From RGIG2945 sp045540355 (GTDB taxonomy: Bacteria > Bacillota > Clostridia > Oscillospirales > Acutalibacteraceae), in contig JAZQHB010000040.1 in the NCBI GenBank assembly GCA_045540355.1, positions 124,001 through 188,000 of the forward strand: 64,000 nt of DNA, given 5' to 3'. Each line of letters begins with the position of its first letter. Position 1 is the first letter of the stretch. The notes below the pieces were generated by a model. That model made no database searches. It was given only the letters and a program-made list of their open reading frames with translations, and had not been told where the DNA came from. Positions 1 through 8,191 of this stretch are shown in pieces. A program made the translations under genes and the position numbers.

Positions 1-1
1 A

Positions 2-448
2 GACCTCGAACTGATTTCTTCTTCAAGTATGCTCGGCGTCAGAGAATCAAGACGAATCATCGGCGAATACCGTATGTCTGATGACGACATTTTCACAGGT
101 GCAAGATTTGACGATGCAGTTGCTATGGCGACAAGCTCATCGGATAATCATACACAATCCAACTTAGGTCAGCATTGCTACAAAACGCAGCCTTATAACA
201 TTCCCATGCGTGCACTCGTTCCTAAGGGATATAAAGGCATTGTTGTTGCAGGTCGTTGTATTTCAGGCTCACAAAGAGCTATGGCTTCATATCGCATCAC
301 AGGTAACTGTGCACAGATGGGTGAAAATGCAGGTTACTACATAGCAGAAGCACAGAAAAAGAATATTGATATCCTTGATGTTCGTCTTAACCTTGATCTG
401 ACAAATGATTTCTTTGACAGAGTATATGGCGACAAAAAAGAACAGTGA
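2..448 (+). CDS. FAD-dependent oxidoreductase, C-terminal part (5' end outside window)
   Basis: Only the last 148 residues are visible; the frame is open from base 2, so the gene starts left of the window. The stretch around GIVVAGRCISGSQRAMASYR followed by NCAQMGENAG matches the C-terminal FAD-binding signature of the FAD_oxidored family (PF12831), in which GR-C-S and the small-residue G-A-G segment hold the flavin. Members oxidise diverse, mostly unknown small substrates, and several are linked to carbohydrate or xenobiotic breakdown. The reading frame ends in TGA just before a stem-loop terminator shared with the convergent transporter gene. The substrate cannot be guessed without the N-terminal half. 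Confidence 0.8.
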   Translation, partial: DLELISSSSMLGVRESRRIIGEYRMSDDDIFTGARFDDAVAMATSSSDNHTQSNLGQHCYKTQPYNIPMRALVPKGYKGIVVAGRCISGSQRAMASYRITGNCAQMGENAGYYIAEAQKKNIDILDVRLNLDLTNDFFDRVYGDKKEQ

Positions 449-450
449 TT

Positions 451-478
451 AAAAAGCAGGCAATTCAGCCTGCTTTTT
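451..478. terminator. Bidirectional rho-independent terminator
   Basis: Perfect 11-bp arms AAAAAGCAGGC and GCCTGCTTTTT around a 6-base loop. The A and T runs on either side give a U-tract in both directions, so it can stop both the flavoprotein gene and the convergent cation exporter, whose stop codon lies within the stem. Confidence 0.85.
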
Positions 479-1298
479 AAAGTTCAGGTTCATCAATTTC
501 AACTGCAATTAGTTTTATTTGCTTTTCAGAAAATAATGTTTTAACTTTACTTTTTATCTTTTGTGGTTTGTCCGTAGCTATACTAACAGTAGCACATATT
601 TTCTCTTCGTCAATCGACCACAAATGGAGATCTTTTATTTCGTCTACATCTTCAATCTGCAGTAACTCATTTTGCAACACAGTAAAATCTATTTTGTCAG
701 GCGATTTTTCCAGAATGATTGAAAATGCTTCCTTCAAATGTTTTATGCTATGTATAAAAATAAATATCGAAACGGCTATTGAAATAATCGGGTCAATAAT
801 TGTAAGATTTGTTATCTTCATCATAACTGCTCCGACTAAAACTGCAAACCAACCCAAAACATCTTCAAGTATATGCAGATTTACGACTTTTTGATTTATT
901 GATTTACCACCATGAGTTAACAGCAAACCTATTAAATTTACTATCAGACCAATCAACGCAAACACTATCATTTCGTTGTATTTTATATTTTTCGGATCAT
1001 ATAGCTTTCCGATTGAGTTTATAATCACTGTTACGGAGCCTAATATTAGAACAAGACTTGTTATTAAACCTCCGAGTATTGAAAAGCGACCGTATCCGAA
1101 TGTGTATTTTTCATCAGGCGATTTTTTACTTTTCCTTTCAAAAATATATGAAAGTCCGATTGATAAAGCGTCACCGAAATCATGCAATGCATCTGAAATA
1201 ATTGCTGTACTGCCGATGAAAAATCCGCCTATACATTCAGTTATTGAAAAAACAAGATTTAAAACAAAAACTATAAAAATATTCCTTTCCTTCTTCAT
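477..1298 (-). CDS. Cation diffusion facilitator (CDF) family metal exporter
   Basis: Membrane exporter predicted to move divalent metal (Zn2+, Co2+, Fe2+ or Mn2+) out of the cell in exchange for protons. Six hydrophobic segments cover roughly residues 7-190. The metal-site residues of the family are present: D36, H39, D40 and D43 in helix 2 (SDALHDFGDALS) and H142 with D146 in helix 5 (HILED). The cytoplasmic C-terminal domain carries the conserved DLHLWSID segment near 223-230. Length (273 aa) is slightly short for the family, and the histidine-rich loop is minimal. It is divergent from a TetR gene, with TGAACA-type palindromes between them, so TetR control of export is likely (inference). 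Confidence 0.93.
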   Translation of the reverse strand: MKKERNIFIVFVLNLVFSITECIGGFFIGSTAIISDALHDFGDALSIGLSYIFERKSKKSPDEKYTFGYGRFSILGGLITSLVLILGSVTVIINSIGKLYDPKNIKYNEMIVFALIGLIVNLIGLLLTHGGKSINQKVVNLHILEDVLGWFAVLVGAVMMKITNLTIIDPIISIAVSIFIFIHSIKHLKEAFSIILEKSPDKIDFTVLQNELLQIEDVDEIKDLHLWSIDEEKICATVSIATDKPQKIKSKVKTLFSEKQIKLIAVEIDEPEL

Positions 1299-1354
1299 AA
1301 GTCAAATCCTCCGTATTGATTATTTATTTCAGTTGTGCTACAATTAGCATCAGT

Positions 1355-1369
1355 TGAACAAACTGTTCA
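1355..1369. promoter_or_regulatory. Palindrome TGAACA-AAC-TGTTCA, candidate TetR operator 1
   Basis: Perfect 6-bp inverted repeat with a 3-bp centre in the 167-bp gap between the cation exporter and tetR. A second site built from the same hexamer in opposite order lies 54 bp further on. Position and symmetry fit an autoregulating TetR dimer; no binding data. Confidence 0.6.
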
Positions 1370-1422
1370 GTTATATACTAACTTATCTGACAGTTAATAT
1401 TCAATATATATTCACATCATAT

Positions 1423-1438
1423 TGTTCAAAACTGAACA
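1423..1438. promoter_or_regulatory. Palindrome TGTTCA-AAAC-TGAACA, candidate TetR operator 2
   Basis: Perfect 6-bp inverted repeat with a 4-bp centre, 27 bp before the tetR start codon and upstream of its ribosome binding site (CGGAGAG). It uses the same hexamer as the site at 1355-1369 and would block tetR transcription if bound. Confidence 0.6.
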
Positions 1439-1465
1439 TTTTGTATTATTTGTACGGAGAGCACT

Positions 1466-2023
1466 ATGGACAGAAGACAAAAGAAAACGAGAAAAGCAAT
1501 ATTTGATGCTTTAGTCGGCTTACTATCAGAAAAACCATTTAACAAGATTACCGTGGAAGAAATAATCAATCGTGCCGATGTAGGAAGAGCAACCTTTTAT
1601 TCACATTTTGAAACAAAAGATTTTCTCTTGAAAGAACTTTGCAAAGAGCTTTTCTGCCATATTTTTGACAGCATAAGCATCAACAAAAATGAACACAAAC
1701 ATATCTTCGAATGTGATTCAGATGATTCGGTTTTTCTTCACATTCTTAAACATATCGAGAAAAACGATAACCAACTGCTGAAATTACTCTCCTCTCAAAA
1801 CAATAATCTTTTTTTAGATTATTTTAAGGAAGAGTTTTTGGTTTTGATTAAAAAATTAAAGGTTAAAGAAAGCGTTTCGTTACCGGATGATTTTTGGATC
1901 AACTACATAGCTACTACTTTTGTTGAAACGATAAGATGGTGGATAAACGATAAAAAATTAAGAGTATCTGCTGAAACAGCAAATGATTACTTTTTATCTG
2001 TAATAAACTTCGGAAAGGAATAA
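1466..2023 (+). CDS. TetR/AcrR family transcriptional regulator
   Basis: DNA-binding repressor of the TetR fold. The first ~60 residues form the helix-turn-helix, with the typical run ITVEEIINRADVGRATFYSH followed by F-x-x-K. The rest is the helical ligand/dimer domain and resembles the TetR_C_8 group (DhaS-like), judged by length (185 aa) and the late I-R-W-W-I segment. It is divergent from the CDF exporter and starts 3 bp before the next gene in the same direction, so the three downstream genes are probably co-transcribed. Two TGAACA/TGTTCA palindromes lie in its upstream region. The ligand is unknown; a metal or a small organic molecule are both possible. Confidence 0.92.
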   Translation: MDRRQKKTRKAIFDALVGLLSEKPFNKITVEEIINRADVGRATFYSHFETKDFLLKELCKELFCHIFDSISINKNEHKHIFECDSDDSVFLHILKHIEKNDNQLLKLLSSQNNNLFLDYFKEEFLVLIKKLKVKESVSLPDDFWINYIATTFVETIRWWINDKKLRVSAETANDYFLSVINFGKE

Positions 2024-2026
2024 AAT

Positions 2027-2464
2027 ATGAAACTGATTATTAAACATTTTGATGAGCTTTCAGCCAAAGAACTTATGGAAATTTACAAATTAAGAGTTGC
2101 TGTTTTTGTTGTAGAACAGGAATGTGCTTATCAGGAAATTGACAATTATGATGATGTTTCGTACCATCTGTGGCTTGAGGACGAAAGCGGAATACTTGCA
2201 TATTCACGAGTATTACCTGCAAAGTCAAAATTTGAAGATGTATCAATCGGACGGGTTATTTCTGCAAAAAGACGGTGCGGATTGGGTACAAAAATTATGC
2301 AGGCAGCCATTAGTGTTGCAAAGGATAAATTCTCTGCCGAACAAATAACACTCGAGGCTCAGGTTTATGCTATACCTTTTTACGAAAATGTCGGGTTTAA
2401 AGTTGTTTCTGATGAATTTTTGATTGATAAAATACCGCATGTTAAAATGCTGTTAAATCTGTAA
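2027..2464 (+). CDS. ElaA-like GNAT family N-acetyltransferase
   Basis: Acetyl-CoA-dependent N-acetyltransferase. The N-terminal half carries the ElaA hallmark LRVAVFVVEQECAYQEIDNY, close to the E. coli ElaA run L-R-x-x-V-F-V-V-E-Q-x-C-x-Y-x-x-I-D. The acetyl-CoA pyrophosphate loop is the RRCGLGTKIM segment near residue 83, and the C-terminal FYENVGF block closes the fold. Full length at 145 aa. The start codon follows the tetR stop by three bases, and the ribosome binding site (GGAAAGG) lies within the end of tetR, so translation is probably coupled. Its physiological substrate is unknown, as for ElaA itself. Confidence 0.88.
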   Translation: MKLIIKHFDELSAKELMEIYKLRVAVFVVEQECAYQEIDNYDDVSYHLWLEDESGILAYSRVLPAKSKFEDVSIGRVISAKRRCGLGTKIMQAAISVAKDKFSAEQITLEAQVYAIPFYENVGFKVVSDEFLIDKIPHVKMLLNL

Positions 2465-2477
2465 TTGAGGTATCAAT

Positions 2478-3494
2478 ATGGAAAATCTTAACAATGTAAT
2501 AAACCGACTGTTTGAAAATAAAACATTAGAAAACATTTGTATAAGAATCGGCAAAGGTGATAAAATCATCTATGACCTTTATAAATCTGCAAAAAAAGAT
2601 ATTGACGAAAACACACTATTTGATATGGCTTCAGTCACAAAGATTGTTGTTACTGCAACACTCGCACATATTGCAATTGACAAAGGTCTAATTTCGCTCG
2701 AACAGAATGTTTCTGATTTCTTTACCTGCTCTGATGATTACAAAGATTTAAAAATCAGACATCTGCTTACACATACAATGGGCATTGGTCATAAGCCACT
2801 CAATATTGAAGGCAACACTTACGAAAATATCGATAACTATATTCTTAATATCCCTACAGACGCTCCTGTGGGCACCATAGGGCTTTACAGCAGTCCTGCT
2901 TTCATACTTTTAGGAAAAATACTTGAAAAGGTTTTTGGCGGTAATCTCGACAGTATTTTCAAGGAATATGTCGCCGGACCACTCAACATGACTTTTTCCG
3001 AATTTTCACCCGCAGAAAGAGATAATATTGTAAACAGTAATACCGAGAACGAAAAACTCGGACTGGTAAATGACTATAACTCACAGTTTTTATCAGAAAT
3101 TGCAGGTCACGCAGGTCTGTTTTCAAACATAACCGATATCACAAAATTCGTTTCCATGCTTCTGAACAAAGGTGCACCGCTCATGCGTGCTGAAACATTT
3201 AATAATGCAATAAAACAGCATTCGGGCAACCCTCGTGAATCGTGGTGCCTTGGATTTGCTTATGTTGACGAAAAGTATGTTCAGACAGGTAAGCTTTTTA
3301 AAACCGGCAGTATCGGGCATTGCGGACATACAGGTCAATCTGTATTTGTTGATTTAGAAAGCGGATTGTATGTTATCATTCTGTCGGATGCAACAGTTTC
3401 AACAATCAGAAAATACGGACATGAAGTTTACACCGAAGTCATGCAGATGAGAACCGATATCCACAATGCAATCAAGAAAGATCTTAGCTACTAA
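2478..3494 (+). CDS. Serine hydrolase, beta-lactamase (class C/esterase) family
   Basis: Serine hydrolase of the PF00144 fold (class C beta-lactamases, DD-peptidases, esterases). The nucleophile motif S-x-x-K is S52-V-T-K55. The second motif is Y137-S138-S139, in place of the usual Y-x-N. A third basic motif H-x-G is present near residue 280 in the segment GHCGHTG. No signal peptide is visible, so it should act in the cytoplasm and is more likely an esterase or peptide hydrolase than a periplasmic-type beta-lactamase. It is the third gene after tetR and ends before a strong stem-loop. The substrate cannot be named from sequence. Confidence 0.88.
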   Translation: MENLNNVINRLFENKTLENICIRIGKGDKIIYDLYKSAKKDIDENTLFDMASVTKIVVTATLAHIAIDKGLISLEQNVSDFFTCSDDYKDLKIRHLLTHTMGIGHKPLNIEGNTYENIDNYILNIPTDAPVGTIGLYSSPAFILLGKILEKVFGGNLDSIFKEYVAGPLNMTFSEFSPAERDNIVNSNTENEKLGLVNDYNSQFLSEIAGHAGLFSNITDITKFVSMLLNKGAPLMRAETFNNAIKQHSGNPRESWCLGFAYVDEKYVQTGKLFKTGSIGHCGHTGQSVFVDLESGLYVIILSDATVSTIRKYGHEVYTEVMQMRTDIHNAIKKDLSY

Positions 3495-3502
3495 TACTAC
3501 AA

Positions 3503-3539
3503 AAGACCAATCATGCGTTTAAATCACATGATTGGTCTT
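3503..3539. terminator. Bidirectional stem-loop terminator
   Basis: Perfect 13-bp arms AAGACCAATCATG and CATGATTGGTCTT around an 11-base loop, between the convergent serine hydrolase and AraC genes. The flanking A and T bases are short, so termination strength is uncertain. Confidence 0.75.
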
Positions 3540-3558
3540 AAAATTCAGATATAGTCTC

Positions 3559-4380
3559 TCACTTCTTGTTGTGTTCAGAGAACTTTTTTATGTGTTCTTT
3601 CGGCGGTATTCCCATTTTAGCTTTGAATACCGTAGAAAAATATAACGAATCATTAAATCCGCAAAGAGTTGAAATATTCTTAACCGAAGTTAATCCCTGT
3701 TCAATCAGAGTGCACGCGTGCTGTACTCTGATTATTTTAATGTAATCAGTAATTGAAGTATTAAACTCCTTTTTGAAAACCGAAGAAATATACTTCGGAT
3801 GATACGATAATTCATTCGACAAAAATTCAAGATTAAGCGAATGGTTGGAGAAATTTTCATCAATTAACTTTTTAATTTTCTCCGGCGCCGAAGAAAACTT
3901 CTTTTCCGGACTGTCTACAAAAATACGTTTACCGATTTCAGTAAATGTGTAAAGCAAAACACTTTCACAGCGAAGATTCGATAAATCATTTGAAACATCA
4001 AAAAGTGTTTTCCATATCGGAAGCAAATTTTCAAAACCTCGATAAACACTTCCGTTTTTAGCAAGTTTGAATTTTTCTCCCAAAAAATTTGCTTTTATAC
4101 CAAGATAACTGATATATATATATTTTATATTCCGAATATTTTCTATTGAAAATGAAATCGCAGGCGGCAAAATAAAGATATCACCTTTCTTTATCTCTAC
4201 TTTGTTATCTTGCGTTTCGAGTATTCCCTCACCTTCGATTACAATATGCATTCTGTATGTTGAAGTTCTTTTTTGAGAAGCAACTAACTCATCACACTTG
4301 GTTTCATAAACCAGATTAATTATATTAATTTCATTGTCTGCTTTATAGTTAGGCAAAAATCTGCAAACATTTTCGTCCAT
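3559..4380 (-). CDS. AraC family transcriptional regulator with cupin sensor domain
   Basis: Sugar-type regulator: an N-terminal cupin-like sensor (roughly residues 30-130, with G-E-G-I-L and K-K-G-D-I-F-I-L-P strands) and a C-terminal double helix-turn-helix (about 170-265, ending with the signature G-F-N-D-S-L-Y-F-S-x-x-F-K). The frame opens ten codons further upstream, but the sequence AGGAGAGGTG is an ideal Shine-Dalgarno site for the internal ATG at 4380, giving 273 aa. It is divergent from a Gfo/Idh/MocA oxidoreductase and beside an alpha-galactosidase-like gene. It probably switches this carbohydrate region on in response to a sugar (inference). Confidence 0.9.
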   Translation of the reverse strand: MDENVCRFLPNYKADNEINIINLVYETKCDELVASQKRTSTYRMHIVIEGEGILETQDNKVEIKKGDIFILPPAISFSIENIRNIKYIYISYLGIKANFLGEKFKLAKNGSVYRGFENLLPIWKTLFDVSNDLSNLRCESVLLYTFTEIGKRIFVDSPEKKFSSAPEKIKKLIDENFSNHSLNLEFLSNELSYHPKYISSVFKKEFNTSITDYIKIIRVQHACTLIEQGLTSVKNISTLCGFNDSLYFSTVFKAKMGIPPKEHIKKFSEHNKK

Positions 4381-4470
4381 TTTTCTCACCTCTCCTATAT
4401 TATGCATCATTTTATTGCTTTAGTCAAGAGAAAATATTACAAAATTATATATATTGTTAACTATTTTCAA

Positions 4471-4499
4471 TTTACAGATCTATATTATTAACATATAAT
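4471..4499 (+). promoter_or_regulatory. SigA-type promoter of the Gfo/Idh/MocA gene
   Basis: A -35 box TTTACA (4471-4476) and a -10 box TATAAT (4494-4499) separated by 17 bp, about 30 bp before the ATG at 4530. The AraC gene diverges from the same intergenic region. Confidence 0.75.
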
Positions 4500-4529
4500 A
4501 TAAAAAAGTAATGTTGCGAGGTGTTAAAA

Positions 4530-5831
4530 ATGAAAAAAATCAAAATCGGTGTTCTCGGTGGTTACCGCGGAACCAGTATGATAAGCTATTGCAAAAAAGC
4601 AGCTAATGCAGAAATTGTCGCAATTTGTGATAAATCACCTGAGGTTCTAGAGGCGCAAAAAGAACGGGCTGAAGGCTACGATATTACATTTTATGATAAT
4701 TTCGATGAATTCATTGAACACGACATGGATGCCGTCGTACTAGCAAACTATGCAAATGAACACGCTCCCTTTGCAATCAAAGCTATGAAAAAAGGAAAGC
4801 ATGTTTTTTCAGAGGTTTTGCCTGTTCAGACAATGAAAGAAGCAGTTGAGCTCATTGAAGCTGTAGAAGAAACAGGAATGATTTATGCTTATGGTGAGAA
4901 CTATTGCTTCATGCCCGCTCCGTATGAAATGAAGAAGCTCTATGGTGAAGGCAAGATCGGCGAAATCGAATACGCAGAATGTGAGTATATTCATAACTGT
5001 GCTCCGATATGGCATGCATTGACATACGGAGAAAAAGATCATTGGCGTAACAATATGTATTCTACATTTTACTGCACACACTCTTTAGGTCCGATTATAC
5101 ATGCAACAGGACTCAGACCTGTATCAGTTGTAGGCTTTGAATCATCAAACAATCACAGAGGAATTAAAGGCGGCAAAAAATCCGGATCGTTTGCGGTTGA
5201 AATGGTGACTCTTGAAAACGGAGCTCTGATAAAAAGTATTCACGGTGGGCTTTATGTTGATTCAATCTGGTTCTCAATGTACGGCTCCAAGGGCAGAATG
5301 GAATGCGGCAGAGAAGTTCCAGACAGCGGTCGCATAAGAAAAATATACATAAAAAGCGACGAGATTGCTGAGGCTTATAAAATTACCGAGGAAAGCTATG
5401 AGCCAAAACGCGAACTCGACGAACAAGGTGGAAATTTCGGTCACGGCGGTTCAGATTTCTATGTAATGTGGAACTTTGCAGAAAAAATCAAAGGAAATCC
5501 CGAAGCAGATATCATTGATGTATATGAAGCAATAGATATGTTTTTACCCGGAATTTTGGGATATCGCTCAATTTTAAACGGTAATATACCCATGGATATT
5601 CCGAACCTTCGTGATAAAAAAGCAAGAGATGAATGGAGAAACGATACAGCATGTACAATACCTGAAGTCGCCGGTGACATGCTCTTACCCACTTGCGCTA
5701 CGGGAACTCCCGAAATAGAAGACGAAATTTATGATAGAATGAAAAAGCTTTGGGAAGAAGAGTGTGAGAAAAAGGACGGAAATTACAGAGCATCAACTTT
5801 CAGACAAGGTATGAATAAAAAAATTAAATAG
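4530..5831 (+). CDS. Gfo/Idh/MocA family oxidoreductase
   Basis: NAD(P)-dependent sugar or inositol dehydrogenase family, 433 aa. The N-terminal Rossmann fold starts with I-G-V-L-G-G-Y-R-G; the usual E-K-P motif is replaced by S-E-V-L-P near residue 97. The C-terminal half is the family's beta-sheet substrate domain. A GTG nine bases upstream is in frame, but it overlaps the Shine-Dalgarno sequence GCGAGGTG, so the ATG at 4530 is chosen. Relatives include sugar dehydrogenases and NAD-dependent glycosidases of family GH109; the long insert and C-terminal extension make a glycosidase role possible but unproven. It is divergent from AraC and convergent with a GH36-like gene. Confidence 0.87.
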   Translation: MKKIKIGVLGGYRGTSMISYCKKAANAEIVAICDKSPEVLEAQKERAEGYDITFYDNFDEFIEHDMDAVVLANYANEHAPFAIKAMKKGKHVFSEVLPVQTMKEAVELIEAVEETGMIYAYGENYCFMPAPYEMKKLYGEGKIGEIEYAECEYIHNCAPIWHALTYGEKDHWRNNMYSTFYCTHSLGPIIHATGLRPVSVVGFESSNNHRGIKGGKKSGSFAVEMVTLENGALIKSIHGGLYVDSIWFSMYGSKGRMECGREVPDSGRIRKIYIKSDEIAEAYKITEESYEPKRELDEQGGNFGHGGSDFYVMWNFAEKIKGNPEADIIDVYEAIDMFLPGILGYRSILNGNIPMDIPNLRDKKARDEWRNDTACTIPEVAGDMLLPTCATGTPEIEDEIYDRMKKLWEEECEKKDGNYRASTFRQGMNKKIK

Positions 5832-5840
5832 CAAAAATAT

Positions 5841-5874
5841 AAGAGGTTCTTACAAATTTTAGTAAGAACCTCTT
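5841..5874. terminator. Bidirectional stem-loop terminator
   Basis: Perfect 13-bp arms AAGAGGTTCTTAC and GTAAGAACCTCTT around an 8-base loop, between convergent oxidoreductase and GH36-like genes, with AT-rich flanks on both sides. Confidence 0.82.
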
Positions 5875-5892
5875 TAGTAATTTTATGTTTAA

Positions 5893-7569
5893 TTATTTTT
5901 TAATTCTCAACCACTCAGCAGTAAGAGGTTTTAACATAATTGTACCATTAGGAAATACCATTTTATTTGCGTAAACATCAAGTGCTGATTTCGGAGCAGA
6001 TTTAAAAGTTTTTGAGTCTGTTTCACTGAAGTTAAAATAGAAGTAATCAGTATAATCTTCAGTTTCTGTAATTCCCTCTGACAAATCAAAACTCATCTTT
6101 GCAGGAATATTCTTATGTCTTATAAGTCGCTGCAAGAAGCTTGAATCCTTTTCTAACATCTCCATAGGATTCTCACCGTACATCTTTACACCGCCACCTG
6201 CGGCAATGCTTATACAATGCATTTTTACGAGCTCTTTGTCAAGCGTAGGTTCTGAATCTGAAATTATTACATCAGGATCAACAAGCCATAGCCTCTGATT
6301 CTGCCACATTCGGTGCATATTTTCCTTAACATTTCTTAAAAGCGGAATTTGACTTCTGACTATATCAGCAGATGTTCTGATTGAGTTAGCAAGTCCTAAT
6401 GACGGCCAGAACGGTGCGGTACATACAAGAATATATGAATCGCCCAAAGCGTCACATATAGCCTGCATTCCGTATCTGTAAGCTTCTACGGATGTCATCT
6501 TATCATTATATCTGTGACCAAACGGTAAAGCACCCCAGACATTTGCATCAAGCTTAAAGTAGCTTGCACCCCATTCATTTTTCATAACCTTGCAGAAATT
6601 AACAATGTGCCTTAAAGCTTCAGGGTTTGTGGGATCGAGAACATACCACGGTATATCACGCCAACCGGGTTTTGCTGCATCATCATAGTTTAAAGGTTGT
6701 CCGTTATCATCCTTAATAAACCAATCAGGATTTTCTTTAAAAACTCTGCTGTTACCCGAAGCAACAAACGGTGCAATCCAAATTCCGACTTCGAAACCTT
6801 CATCCTTAATTTTTTGACAAACAGTTTTCATATCAGAATCAAACCCGGACTTAACCTCAAGCCAGTCTCCGTAATGAGGTTCATAGCCGTCATCTATCTG
6901 TATGTATTTAAGATATGGTGCATTTTGTTTGATAACAGAAACAGATTCCTCTATTTGTTCCAAAGTTACATCAGGGCCAAATGTGTACCATGTGCACCAT
7001 CCGTCGGGGTCTTCTTTGAATTTTCTTCTCGGATGGTTGCGTTCAATAAGTGTGGCGTAGTGGTCAAAAACCTTGCTGATATCATCACCTTTGATTATCG
7101 CAAAGCCTTCAAGGTATATATAATTACCGCCTGTATATTCTTTATTTTCGAATATCTGTGCAACAGTAAGATGATTGCCGTTCACTCTGAATTCAGTACG
7201 GTAGCTGTTACATGATGTTGCACCAAAAAGCCTGTATCCGTCAGGTGCTTCAATCACGATATAGTTGTAAGCGGTCGCTACACCATCTTTTTGAGGTAAT
7301 TGAAACTTTGAATCAAATGTTGAATAAGAGTTTTTGTAAATATCTCCAAGCTCACCAACATAGGACGCAAGCATCTGATAGCCATCGCCGTAAAACGGGC
7401 AATCAAGCGGTATATTAACATCTTCATCAAAAACAACAACCTCGTCAATTACTGCGGTTTCAAGAAGCTCAATTTTAATTTTAGCCTCATTTTCACTTTC
7501 TAAAATTGTTGATTTTATTAAAGCCTTACTTCCGTCATCTTTTAACACTTTAAGATTTTTCGTATCCAT
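5893..7569 (-). CDS. GH36/clan-D alpha-galactosidase-like glycoside hydrolase
   Basis: Retaining alpha-galactosidase-type enzyme, 558 aa. A beta-sandwich N-terminal part (about 1-180) leads into a TIM barrel. Barrel markers are W-C-T-W-Y (191-195), I-D-D-G-Y (225-229) and G-I-W-I-A-P-F (262-268). The likely nucleophile is D341 in YFKLDANVWG, and the likely acid/base is D402 in IRTSADIVR, the arrangement known for GH27/GH36. No signal peptide is visible, so it should hydrolyse imported oligosaccharides in the cytosol. Shorter than typical GH36 (about 700 aa), so exact family and linkage are uncertain. A galactokinase-family gene lies 19 kb away. Confidence 0.86.
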   Translation of the reverse strand: MDTKNLKVLKDDGSKALIKSTILESENEAKIKIELLETAVIDEVVVFDEDVNIPLDCPFYGDGYQMLASYVGELGDIYKNSYSTFDSKFQLPQKDGVATAYNYIVIEAPDGYRLFGATSCNSYRTEFRVNGNHLTVAQIFENKEYTGGNYIYLEGFAIIKGDDISKVFDHYATLIERNHPRRKFKEDPDGWCTWYTFGPDVTLEQIEESVSVIKQNAPYLKYIQIDDGYEPHYGDWLEVKSGFDSDMKTVCQKIKDEGFEVGIWIAPFVASGNSRVFKENPDWFIKDDNGQPLNYDDAAKPGWRDIPWYVLDPTNPEALRHIVNFCKVMKNEWGASYFKLDANVWGALPFGHRYNDKMTSVEAYRYGMQAICDALGDSYILVCTAPFWPSLGLANSIRTSADIVRSQIPLLRNVKENMHRMWQNQRLWLVDPDVIISDSEPTLDKELVKMHCISIAAGGGVKMYGENPMEMLEKDSSFLQRLIRHKNIPAKMSFDLSEGITETEDYTDYFYFNFSETDSKTFKSAPKSALDVYANKMVFPNGTIMLKPLTAEWLRIKK

Positions 7570-7591
7570 AAAAGCACCTCACTTTTTAATA

Positions 7592-7619
7592 ATTATAGCA
7601 TATTTTATATTTAAGTCAA
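7592..7619 (-). promoter_or_regulatory. Promoter of the GH36-like gene
   Basis: On the minus strand, -35 TTGACT (7614-7619) and -10 TATAAT (7592-7597) with a 16-bp spacer and an extended TGC before the -10 box. It sits about 25 bp before the start codon. Confidence 0.75.
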
Positions 7620-7655
7620 TAAAAACAGATTGTCTATCACACTTTTTTTTATTTG

Positions 7656-7663
7656 CATATTAT
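7656..7663 (+). promoter_or_regulatory. Possible sporulation-sigma -10 element for cotJABC
   Basis: CATATTAT resembles the CATA-start -10 boxes of the mother-cell sigma factors SigE/SigK and lies 42 bp before the cotJA start. No convincing -35 match is seen, so this is tentative. No SigA-type promoter is apparent in the 135-bp gap on this strand. Confidence 0.35.
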
Positions 7664-7704
7664 GTAGTATGACGCGTCAAATTTTATTGTAAAGGAGTAT
7701 TAAG

Positions 7705-7947
7705 GTGAACTATCAGCCTGATTACAGAAGGTTCAGTCAGGTGCAACCGGGTTGTAAATGTAATGACCGCATTGTGCGTTCTCATCACATCTCACCTCTT
7801 CCGGAATGTCCGGTTGTCGCTATGGCGTATGTGCCCTTCCAAACCGACACAACTGTCTACGACGAGTGTAAGGCATTAAAAGCAGGTACATTGTTTCCGA
7901 TTCTTAATTTGCCTTTTACCGGCGTGTGTGGTGTAAAGCATGGATAA
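7705..7947 (+). CDS. cotJA: Spore coat-associated protein CotJA
   Basis: Small inner spore coat protein, 80 aa, first of the cotJABC operon. The core AMAYVPFQ, a Y-x-E-x-x-A-L-like helix (YDECKALKAG), then GTLFPILNLPFTG, matches the CotJA family (PF11007). It begins with GTG, supported by the Shine-Dalgarno AAAGGAG eight bases upstream. Six cysteines are unusual for so short a coat protein and might form cross-links (inference). The end overlaps cotJB by 8 bp. In Bacillus the operon is SigE-dependent and made in the mother cell; here it sits alone between carbohydrate genes. Confidence 0.92.
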   Translation: MNYQPDYRRFSQVQPGCKCNDRIVRSHHISPLPECPVVAMAYVPFQTDTTVYDECKALKAGTLFPILNLPFTGVCGVKHG

Positions 7948-8191
7948 CAGAGCAAATTTATTGTTAAGACTATCAGAAGTAGAATTTGCAATGTGGGAGC
8001 TTCATCTCTATCTGGATACACATCCTGCTGATTTGCAAGCACTTGCACTTCATAATGAATATAAAGAAAAGGCAAATAAAATCAGATGTATGTATCAGGA
8101 AAAATATGGCCCGCTGACACCCAAAGACGGTCAAGGTGTTGAATGGGTCAAAAACCCATGGCCTTGGGAGAAAGAGTGGTGTGACTGCTGA
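7940..8191 (+). CDS. cotJB: Spore coat protein CotJB
   Basis: Second gene of the spore coat operon, 83 aa. The N-terminal helix-rich half (LSEVEFAMWELHLYLDTHP) and the C-terminal W-P-W-E segment are characteristic of CotJB (PF12652). It overlaps cotJA by 8 bp and its TGA stop shares one base with the cotJC ATG, so the three genes are translationally coupled. CotJB is thought to associate with CotJC in the coat. It ends in W-C-D-C, adding two cysteines. No catalytic motif is seen. Confidence 0.92.
   Translation: MDNRANLLLRLSEVEFAMWELHLYLDTHPADLQALALHNEYKEKANKIRCMYQEKYGPLTPKDGQGVEWVKNPWPWEKEWCDC

Noticed and set aside
7670..7679. Palindrome TGACGCGTCA before cotJA
   Set aside because: Ten-base symmetry is short, single-copy here and may be chance; no promoter alignment supports it.
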